Assembly (NCBI GenBank): GCA_002367255.1 | Contig: DFBD01000134.1 | Coordinates: 8,994 to 29,142 of the forward strand | Direction of reading: 5' to 3' | Length of the DNA stretch: 20,149 nt | Source: Rhodobacterales bacterium UBA3089 | GTDB lineage: Bacteria > Pseudomonadota > Alphaproteobacteria > Rhodobacterales > Rhodobacteraceae | Shown: positions 14,698 through 20,149 of the stretch, piece by piece | How positions within the stretch are numbered: the stretch's first letter is position 1 | Layout of the letters: the number at the start of each line of letters is the position of its first letter | Translations under genes and position numbers: made by a program | Notes under the pieces: generated by a model | The model's database searches: none | The model's input: the letters and a program-made list of their open reading frames with translations, nothing else | What the model was told of the DNA's origin: nothing

Positions 14698-14718
14698 TGT
14701 GGCGAAATTGTGGCGAAA
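14698..14718. repeat. Two 11-bp direct repeats in the divergent gap
   Basis: TGTGGCGAAAT (14698-14708) is followed at once by TGTGGCGAAA (14709-14718), with weaker echoes on both sides (TTTGTGAAA before, GGGCGGAAA after). The one-helical-turn period is that expected of a phased protein-binding site. It lies between the RGGRDN gene promoter and the alcohol dehydrogenase start. Confidence 0.5.
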
Positions 14719-14836
14719 CGGGCGGAAAGCCATGTTCGGGGCTGGTTTAGGGTAATGTTTTGTTAATGATTTAGGTTGCCTGAGACGAATCAGTGTGGTT
14801 TTTTGGGAACGGAAAACAGCAATACGTGAGGTTATC

Positions 14837-15979
14837 GTGCAAGCATTTGGATTTAATACTACGGCGGAAATTAGGTTTGCAGCAGGGGCGCTGGCGCGGG
14901 CTTCGCTTGATGAACTGGGCACGAAAGTGCTGCTCGTCACCGATCAGGGATTGCGGAAACTGGGGATTACGGCAGGGGTGGAAAAGGCGCTCGAAAATCG
15001 AGTCGTGGTTTTTGATGCGATAGAGGCGGACCCGTCGTTGGAAACGTTGATGAACGCGGTTGAAATGGGCCGCACCCAAGGCGTTACGGGGGTTCTCGGT
15101 CTTGGTGGCGGTTCGTCGATGGATGTGGCTAAAATGGTGGCGTTGCTGCTGGGTTCGGGGGAAGACCTGAACGATGCTTGGGGCGTTGGCAATGCCAAGG
15201 GGCCGCGGTTACCGCTGGTGCTGGTGCCGACGACTGCGGGGACCGGCTCGGAGGTGACTCCGGTTTCGATTATTACCGTCGGGGCGGAGGAAAAGCGCGG
15301 GGTTTCCTCGCCTATCCTATTGCCGGATGTGGCCATTCTGGACCCTGAACTGACAGTTGGCTTGCCGCCTGCAATCACGGCTGCGACGGGCATTGATGCG
15401 ATGGTGCATGCGATCGAGGCCTATACCTCGCGCAATGCCAATAACAACCCGATGTCAAAGATGCTGGCGGTGCAGGCGCTCGACCTTTTAGGGGCCAATA
15501 TCGAGCGGGCTGTGAGCCACGGCGATGATCTGGATGCACGTGGCGCGATGCTGTTGGGATCAATGCTGGCGGGAATGGCATTTGCCAATTCACCGGTGGC
15601 GGCAGTGCATGCTTTAGCTTATCCGATTGGCGGGATTTTCCACATCCCGCACGGGTTGTCGAACGCACTGATTTTGGCGCAAGTTATGCGGTTCAACGCG
15701 CCCGATTGCGGAGGTGAATACGCAGAGCTGGCACCACATATATTTCCCGATATCGACACAAAACAAGGGGCACAAGCGGTTTGCGCCGAGTTTATCGAGC
15801 AGTTGAGCGACCTGACTGTGCGCGTTGGATTACCGCCGCGATTACGGGATGTTGGCATCCCGGAAGATGCCTGTGAACGTATGGCCAAAGATGCCATGGT
15901 GCAGACGCGGCTTTTGGTTAATAACCCGCGTGAAGTAAGTGAAGTGGATGCCCTGAATATATACCGTTCAGCATGGTAA
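14837..15979 (+). CDS. Iron-containing (group III) alcohol dehydrogenase
   Basis: 380 residues from GTG 14837, with GAGG six bases upstream. The frame is open to a GTG at 14795, which has no ribosome site. Oxidises or reduces alcohols and aldehydes with NAD(P) in the cytoplasm. The cofactor loop GLGGGSSMDVAK (88-99) and PTTAGTGSEVTPVSI are typical. The four metal ligands are in place: D187 and H191 (GIDAMVHAIEAY), H258 and H272 (HALAYPIGGIFHIPHG), with the same 4- and 14-residue spacings as in FucO. The N-terminal domain is the usual Rossmann-like part. The exact substrate (lactaldehyde, 1,3-propanediol, hydroxybutyrate or another) is not readable. Thirteen bases separate it from the hydrolase gene, so the two are probably one operon. 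Confidence 0.93.
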   Translation: MQAFGFNTTAEIRFAAGALARASLDELGTKVLLVTDQGLRKLGITAGVEKALENRVVVFDAIEADPSLETLMNAVEMGRTQGVTGVLGLGGGSSMDVAKMVALLLGSGEDLNDAWGVGNAKGPRLPLVLVPTTAGTGSEVTPVSIITVGAEEKRGVSSPILLPDVAILDPELTVGLPPAITAATGIDAMVHAIEAYTSRNANNNPMSKMLAVQALDLLGANIERAVSHGDDLDARGAMLLGSMLAGMAFANSPVAAVHALAYPIGGIFHIPHGLSNALILAQVMRFNAPDCGGEYAELAPHIFPDIDTKQGAQAVCAEFIEQLSDLTVRVGLPPRLRDVGIPEDACERMAKDAMVQTRLLVNNPREVSEVDALNIYRSAW

Positions 15980-15992
15980 CTAAGGAATTGCG

Positions 15993-16760
15993 ATGAGCGA
16001 ATTACTAAATACTGTCGTTAATGGCGAAGAAGCGGGCTTTCCGCTTTTGATTGCGCACGGGTTGTTCGGGACGGCGCGAAACTGGGGTGTTTTGGCCAAA
16101 CGGCTGGCGGATGAACGTCAGGTGATTTCCGTCGATATGCGCAATCATGGCACATCTTTTCGGGCACCGACTAATACGTATGAAGACATGGCTGGCGACC
16201 TTGCACGCGTGATTGAAAATCGCGGCGGAAGGTCGGATGTTTTGGGGCATTCGATGGGCGGTAAAGCGGCGATGGTGCTGGCGTTATCGCAATCTGATCT
16301 GGTCGAAAAACTGGTCGTAGCGGACATCGCTCCGGTGGAGTATTCCCATAGCCAGTTGGATAAAATCGATGCGATGAAGGCGGTTGATCTAAGCGTGGTG
16401 CAGCGACGTCGGGATGCGGATGAACAGTTGGTCGAACGGATTAAGGACGTGCAACTACGGTCATTTTTATTGCAAAGCCTAACGCTTGGTGAAGAGGGTG
16501 CCAGCTGGAAATTGAACCTTGATGTGTTGGGCGCGGCGATGGCCGATATTATCGGATTTCCGGATATCGAGGGCGTGTTTGAAGGCGAGGTTTTGTTCCT
16601 GCATGGCGGGAATTCGGACTATGTTCGACCGGCCCATCACGAGCGCATTATGACGTTGTTCCCAAATGCCCGATTCGAGGTGATCGAAGGGGCGGGGCAT
16701 TGGCTGCACGCCGAAAAACCCCGTGAATTCGAGGCCGCAGTTCGCGGGTTTTTAGGGTAG
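15993..16760 (+). CDS. Alpha/beta hydrolase, YbfF-like esterase
   Basis: 255 residues, close to the length of E. coli YbfF. HGLFGTARNWGVLAKRL (22-38) forms the oxyanion loop and GHSMGG (85-90) the nucleophile elbow with S87. D209 (GGNSDYV) and H236 (GAGHWLHAEKP) complete a probable triad. VDMRNHGTSFR is the strand-loop typical of the YbfF branch. Members cleave short or medium acyl esters and sometimes acyl-CoA. The natural substrate is unknown. AAGGA before ATG 15993 and the 13-bp gap to the alcohol dehydrogenase suggest joint expression. The last base of its stop begins the long inverted repeat that follows. Confidence 0.88.
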   Translation: MSELLNTVVNGEEAGFPLLIAHGLFGTARNWGVLAKRLADERQVISVDMRNHGTSFRAPTNTYEDMAGDLARVIENRGGRSDVLGHSMGGKAAMVLALSQSDLVEKLVVADIAPVEYSHSQLDKIDAMKAVDLSVVQRRRDADEQLVERIKDVQLRSFLLQSLTLGEEGASWKLNLDVLGAAMADIIGFPDIEGVFEGEVLFLHGGNSDYVRPAHHERIMTLFPNARFEVIEGAGHWLHAEKPREFEAAVRGFLG

Positions 16761-16865
16761 CCCGAAAAGGTTAACGCAGTCGCTTTTACGCCGGTTTTTT
16801 GTATGCACAATGCGTACACAACCCGTACACAATGTGTATGTACAATCTGCGTTAACCATTCGGGC
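16760..16865. repeat. 106-bp inverted-repeat element with three 11-bp direct repeats
   Basis: Arms: GCCCGAA-AA-GGTTAACGCAG (16760-16779) and CTGCGTTAACC-A-TTCGGGC (16847-16865), i.e. 7 bp and 11 bp perfect pairs with one uneven internal loop. The 67-base interior holds GTATGCACAAT, GCGTACACAAC and CCGTACACAAT in tandem (16801-16833), consensus NCGTACACAAY. The last copy also forms a small hairpin with GTGTATG (CGTACAC-AAT-GTGTATG). It fills nearly the whole gap between the convergent hydrolase and thiolase stops. Confidence 0.75.
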
Positions 16866-16876
16866 GAAATGTGGCG

Positions 16877-18055
16877 TTACATCAGCTCGATTGCCAATGC
16901 GATGCCCTGCCCGCCACCGATACACATGGTGATCAGACCTTTGGAGCCGCCGGTGCGTTCAAGTTCCGCGATGGCTTTCAGCGTAATGATTGCGCCGGTT
17001 GCGCCAACAGGGTGGCCCAGCGCGATTGCGCCGCCGTTGGGGTTTACTTTGGCGGGGTCCAGGTTCAACGCATTGGTAACAGCACAGGCTTGGGCGGCGA
17101 AGGCCTCGTTACTTTCGATCACGTCGAAATCTTCGGCGGACAGGTCTGTGCGTTTCAGCAGCATTTCGACGGCGGGGATGGGGCCGATGCCCATTACCTC
17201 GGGGCGGACGCCTGCGTGGGCATAGCCAAGGATGCGGGCTTTGGGCTTCAGGCCTGCGCGGTTGGCGGCGTCGGCTGTGGCAAGGACCATCGCAGCGGCG
17301 CCGTCGTTGATGCCGGACGCGTTGCCTGCGGTTACGGTGCCGTCTTTTTTGAAAGCGGAGCGTAGGCCAGCGAGGGCCTCGGCACTGGTAGCTTTAGGGT
17401 GTTCGTCGGTGTCGAACAGCACGGTGTCACGGCGGACTTTTATTTCGATCGGGGCGATTTGGGATTTGAAGTATCCGGCCTTGATTGCTGCGGCGGCGCG
17501 GCGCTGGGATTCAAGGGCGAAGGCATCTTGGTTTTCGCGGGTGATGTCATGTTCGGCGGCGACGTTTTCTGCCGTGACACCCATGTGCCCCGTTCCAAAC
17601 GGGCAGCTTAGAGCGGCGAGCAGCATATCCGTGGCGGTGAAGTCCCCCATCTTTTGGCCCCAGCGGGCTTGCGGAATGATATAGGGGGCGCGGCTCATGC
17701 TTTCGGCACCGCCAGCGATAGCGAATTCCGCGTCGCCCAGCATCAGCGATTGTGCGGCGGAAACGATGGCTTGTGCGCCAGAACCGCAGAGGCGGTTGAC
17801 GTTCATTGCCGGGGTGCTGTCGGGGATACCTGCGTTGATGGCGGCGACGCGGCCTAGGTACATGTCGCGTGGTTCGGTGTTTATGACGTGCCCGAAGACC
17901 ACGTTGCCTATTTTGGCCGGGTCTACGTCGGCGCGTTTCAGGGCCTCGGTGGTGACGTGGGTGGCTAGGTCGACCGTTGGGATGGCGGCGAGGCTGCCGC
18001 CGAATGTGCCGATGGGGGTGCGGGCGCCGTCGAGAATTACGATGTCTTGGGTCAT
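16877..18055 (-). CDS. Thiolase (acetyl-CoA C-acetyl/acyltransferase)
   Basis: 392 residues, normal for a thiolase. All three catalytic motifs are intact: NRLCGSGAQAIVSA with nucleophile C90, NGGAIALGHPVGATGA with H348, and CIGGGQGIALAIE with C378. Condenses two acyl-CoA (biosynthetic type) or splits 3-ketoacyl-CoA. Similar proteins are called atoB, phaA or bktB, and the sequence alone does not decide between them, so I give no symbol. The start is ATG 18055 with AGGAG six bases before. A longer open frame upstream to 18181 lacks family similarity. It is alone on its strand: no beta-oxidation or polyhydroxybutyrate partner is adjacent. Divergent from the VOC gene. Confidence 0.93.
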   Translation of the reverse strand: MTQDIVILDGARTPIGTFGGSLAAIPTVDLATHVTTEALKRADVDPAKIGNVVFGHVINTEPRDMYLGRVAAINAGIPDSTPAMNVNRLCGSGAQAIVSAAQSLMLGDAEFAIAGGAESMSRAPYIIPQARWGQKMGDFTATDMLLAALSCPFGTGHMGVTAENVAAEHDITRENQDAFALESQRRAAAAIKAGYFKSQIAPIEIKVRRDTVLFDTDEHPKATSAEALAGLRSAFKKDGTVTAGNASGINDGAAAMVLATADAANRAGLKPKARILGYAHAGVRPEVMGIGPIPAVEMLLKRTDLSAEDFDVIESNEAFAAQACAVTNALNLDPAKVNPNGGAIALGHPVGATGAIITLKAIAELERTGGSKGLITMCIGGGQGIALAIELM

Positions 18056-18159
18056 GGGATGCTCCTGTAAAGTTTGGGTGAAGTTTGCATGGGATCGCGA
18101 GGGCTGGCAACCGCTACGTTGCGTGTTTTGATCGACAGAGGGGGGAGTTTTCCCTATAC

Positions 18160-18528
18160 ATGGGCAATATGCGTATTTCACATATCGATCATGTTCAGTT
18201 GGCGATGCCTAAAGGCAAGGAAGCGGAGGCCGCCGCGTTTTACGTGGATGCCCTTGGATTGGAGGCGGTTGAGAAACCGGAAGCCATGAAGGCCAATGGC
18301 GGTGTCTGGTTCGGGAACGAAAGCGTGAATATCCACCTTGGGGTGGAGGCAGATTTCCGAGCTGCGAAGAAGGCACATCCGGCGTTGCGGGTAGATGATC
18401 TGGAGGCTTTGGCCACGCGGTTGAAGGCAACGGGGTTTGCTGTGATTTGGGATGACCGCTTGCCAAATACGCGACGGTTTTACAGCGATGATCCGTTCGG
18501 GAACCGTATAGAATTCATGGCCGTTTAG
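18160..18528 (+). CDS. VOC / glyoxalase-like metalloenzyme-fold protein
   Basis: 122 residues from ATG 18160; ATG 18169 (MRISHIDHVQLAMP) is an equally good start by sequence. GGGGGAG lies twelve bases before the first ATG, somewhat far. One VOC module pair: the strand RISHIDHVQLAMPKG with the metal-site His (HVQL), then FYVDALGL, GGVWFGNESVNIHLGVE, and the second half with FRAAKKAHPALRVDDLEALATRLKATG and RRFYSDDPFGNRIEFM. The last block with the terminal Glu is the classical glyoxalase/dioxygenase ending. The substrate is unknown. Its stop is one base from the convergent cbiB stop. It is divergent from the thiolase across 104 bases. Confidence 0.85.
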   Translation: MGNMRISHIDHVQLAMPKGKEAEAAAFYVDALGLEAVEKPEAMKANGGVWFGNESVNIHLGVEADFRAAKKAHPALRVDDLEALATRLKATGFAVIWDDRLPNTRRFYSDDPFGNRIEFMAV

Positions 18529-18529
18529 G

Positions 18530-19447
18530 TCAGAATACCAACCATAAAACGGCGAGAACGCCTACGCCCACGAACCAGCTTCGCCATAATACGCGCACGG
18601 CGGCGTCGATGTCTTCGGGGGTTAGGTGGGTGCGGCCAGCCTCGTTTACCCACATCAGTTCGGTCATGGTGCCATTATAGCTGCGTGGGCCCGATACGGC
18701 TATGTCCAGTACGCTTGCCATGGCCGCTTCGGGCCAGCCGGCGTTGGGGGAGCGATGGTGTTTGGCATCGACCAGCATGGAGTCCCATCCGGTCTTGGAC
18801 CAGTAGGCCAGACAAATAAGCCCACCGGATAGGCGGGCGGGAATCCAGTTTACAAGGTCGTCGATACGGGCCGCGGCCCAGCCAAAATCCTGATACCGCT
18901 CACTACGATGGCCGATCATACTGTCGGCGGTGTTGATAACTTTATAGATCAAAATACCGGGCAGGCCGAAGATCAGGAACCAGAAGGCGGGCGCGATCAC
19001 ACCGTCAGAGAAATTTTCAGCGGCACTTTCAATTGCACCACGGGCAACGGCACTTTCGTCGAGTTCTTCCGGGTCACGACCGACAATCATGGAAACAGCG
19101 CGGCGACCCTCGGGGAGGGAGGAGCGCAAGGCGGTGGCCACTTGGGATACGTGATCTGCAAGACTGCGTTGTGCCAGCAGGATTGCAGCGAGCAGGGCTT
19201 CGAGTATACCCGCATAGGGAAGGGCTTTGATAATCAGACCAAGGATGAGGGCGCCAAGGATCAGTGCGGTGATGGTAAGCCCCCCCGTAAATCGACGATA
19301 GTCACCATGGTTGAGGTGTTCATCCAGCCACTCCACGGCGCGGCCCATCAAAGTGGCCGGATGCGGGACGCGGCCCCACAGCCAGTCGGGTTCGCCCAGG
19401 ATAGCGTCAAGAATGAGGGCGATCAGAAGAAGGGTGAGGGTATTCAT
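18530..19447 (-). CDS. cbiB: Adenosylcobinamide-phosphate synthase
   Basis: 305 residues, inner-membrane. Attaches (R)-1-amino-2-propanol (phosphate) to adenosylcobyric acid in cobalamin synthesis; called CobD in the Pseudomonas/Rhodobacter nomenclature. The N-terminus LILDAILGEPDWLWGRVPHPATLMG and the motif RGAIESAAENFSDGVIAPAFWFLIFGLPG are diagnostic, with YKVINTADSMIGHRSERYQDFGWAAARIDDLVNWIPARL and RSPNAGWPEAAMAS in the second half. Start ATG 19447 has a weak ribosome site; the open frame continues upstream to 19492 but without conserved sequence. I find no cobalamin riboswitch in the 244-base gap upstream. No other cobalamin gene is in the window; they may lie elsewhere or were separated. 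Confidence 0.95.
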   Translation of the reverse strand: MNTLTLLLIALILDAILGEPDWLWGRVPHPATLMGRAVEWLDEHLNHGDYRRFTGGLTITALILGALILGLIIKALPYAGILEALLAAILLAQRSLADHVSQVATALRSSLPEGRRAVSMIVGRDPEELDESAVARGAIESAAENFSDGVIAPAFWFLIFGLPGILIYKVINTADSMIGHRSERYQDFGWAAARIDDLVNWIPARLSGGLICLAYWSKTGWDSMLVDAKHHRSPNAGWPEAAMASVLDIAVSGPRSYNGTMTELMWVNEAGRTHLTPEDIDAAVRVLWRSWFVGVGVLAVLWLVF

Positions 19448-19611
19448 GTGGGGTCCAGCGACTCGGGATGGGAAATTACCCTTCCGTACCACTTAGGTAC
19501 TGCTTCGACTATCAGTTTTAGGGGAGTCGTCCGTCTTAATTCCGACTCAATTTTGATATTTTAGTGGTTTATGATGTATCTATCGCAGTTTTAGCCACAG
19601 CATATAGATCG

Positions 19612-19651
19612 TTAACTATTTGTTAACACTTTTGGTAAATGTTTACATAAT
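19612..19651 (+). promoter_or_regulatory. CtrA-type box and sigma-70 promoter of the receiver gene
   Basis: TTAACTATTTGTTAAC (19612-19627) is a perfect TTAA-N7-TTAAC motif, the CtrA consensus of alphaproteobacteria. Its right half is also the -35 (TTAACA, 19623-19628), followed after exactly 17 bases by CATAAT (19646-19651). A CtrA box over the -35 is the arrangement of CtrA-activated promoters. It lies 65-80 bases before the ATG at 19692. The match is seen directly; CtrA control is inference. Confidence 0.7.
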
Positions 19652-19691
19652 TCTTAGTAGAAATTGTTAGCATTGAGTGGTGGAGCAAACG

Positions 19692-20084
19692 ATGCGAATT
19701 TTATTGGTACAACACAATCTCGACTTGTCGGAACTGTGGTCTCGGTTCTTGCAGCGGCAAGGCGTGGAGGTCGTGCAGGCAGCGACGCAACTGGCGGCGA
19801 TCAACAAACTGCGCTTCGAGGATTTCGATGCGTTGGTACTGGATTTGATTTTGCCCGATGGCGGGGCGATTTCGATTTCGGATTATGCCACGTATCGGTG
19901 CCCCGATGTGCCTATTATTGCGGTGACCAGCACCAGCTTTTTCGCGGACGGGTCGATATTTGATCTTATTCCTAACGCTCGCAGTTTGATGCGAACCCCG
20001 TTGCGTCCCGATGATCTGGCGGCAGTACTAGAGCATTATGTGCCCGAAAAACCTACGCCGTGCGGCAAGCCCGCAGTGGCATAG
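19692..20084 (+). CDS. Single-domain receiver (response-regulator-like) protein with degenerate active site
   Basis: 130 residues from ATG 19692; GGAG lies six bases upstream. The frame is open to GTG 19677, which lacks a site. Receiver fold: ILLVQHN (3-9), then DALVLDLILPDGG with the expected phospho-acceptor D51, PIIAVTSTS with T79, and SLMRTPLRP (98-106). No output domain follows; a short Pro-rich tail (117-130) ends the protein. Deviations from the family: the acidic pair of strand 1 (usually EDD) is Q7-H8-N9, and the conserved Lys before Pro is R101. These residues normally bind Mg2+ and help phosphorylation, so the protein may not be phosphorylated in the usual way and could work as a docking or decoy module. 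Its promoter has a CtrA-type box. Confidence 0.82.
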   Translation: MRILLVQHNLDLSELWSRFLQRQGVEVVQAATQLAAINKLRFEDFDALVLDLILPDGGAISISDYATYRCPDVPIIAVTSTSFFADGSIFDLIPNARSLMRTPLRPDDLAAVLEHYVPEKPTPCGKPAVA

Positions 20085-20149
20085 AGGCGCAGCTAACTTC
20101 GAAATTGTAACTTGACGTTAAGAGTTTATTGGCAAACGATAGGCCGGTA
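20085..20149. other. Window end without a recognised gene
   Basis: 65 bases after the receiver gene. It is A+T-rich, with TTGACG (20113-20118) as a possible -35 for a gene outside the window. No terminator hairpin is evident. Confidence 0.3.

Noticed and set aside
19448..19611. Looked for a cobalamin riboswitch upstream of cbiB.
   Set aside because: No B12-box-like sequence is present and the gap lacks the needed set of stems.

Overview
The window looks like ordinary chromosome of an alphaproteobacterium, most likely Rhodobacterales (Roseobacter-like). The main supports are the gene types, the strong Shine-Dalgarno sequences, a near-consensus FNR/FnrL-type box and a full CtrA-type box (TTAA-N7-TTAAC). 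There is no rRNA, tRNA, CRISPR array, insertion sequence, prophage or toxin/defence cassette that I can recognise. Coding density is high and no gap between genes exceeds 300 bases.

Left part (1-6758). The C-terminal end of a SulP-type anion transporter enters from the left and converges on a minus-strand series. In transcription order this series is dapD (lysine/peptidoglycan precursor), a small unknown gene overlapping dapD, a UspF-type universal stress protein with what looks like its own FNR-dependent promoter, and a MarR-like regulator. Divergent from dapD is a LOG-family nucleotide hydrolase. A tight minus-strand operon follows: UMF1-type MFS transporter, MepA murein endopeptidase, and a secreted phytase-like esterase, with junctions of 0 bp and a 4-bp overlap.

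Middle (6759-14567). A secreted protein combines an SH3b domain, a calcium-type beta/gamma-crystallin pair and a further C-terminal domain. It is followed by a 4HBT-type thioesterase, YggT, an AhpD-like carboxymuconolactone decarboxylase family protein, an exported MsrA, a class V aminotransferase, a DUF3592 membrane protein, argG, and an exported low-complexity protein with an RGGRDN-type repeat. AhpD-like and MsrA form a small convergent pair with a thiol-redox theme.

Right part (14568-20149). An iron-containing alcohol dehydrogenase and an alpha/beta hydrolase form a two-gene operon. They converge on a thiolase across a striking 106-bp inverted-repeat element. Then come a VOC/glyoxalase-like protein, the cobalamin enzyme CbiB/CobD, and a single-domain receiver protein. 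The receiver has lost most of the conserved active-site residues around its phospho-acceptor Asp, and its promoter carries a CtrA-type box overlapping the -35.

Nothing here is an obvious new multi-gene system. The most interesting items are the CtrA-box/degenerate-receiver gene, the inferred class II FNR promoter of the usp gene, the SH3b-crystallin exoprotein, and the inverted-repeat element with 11-bp repeats at 16760-16865.
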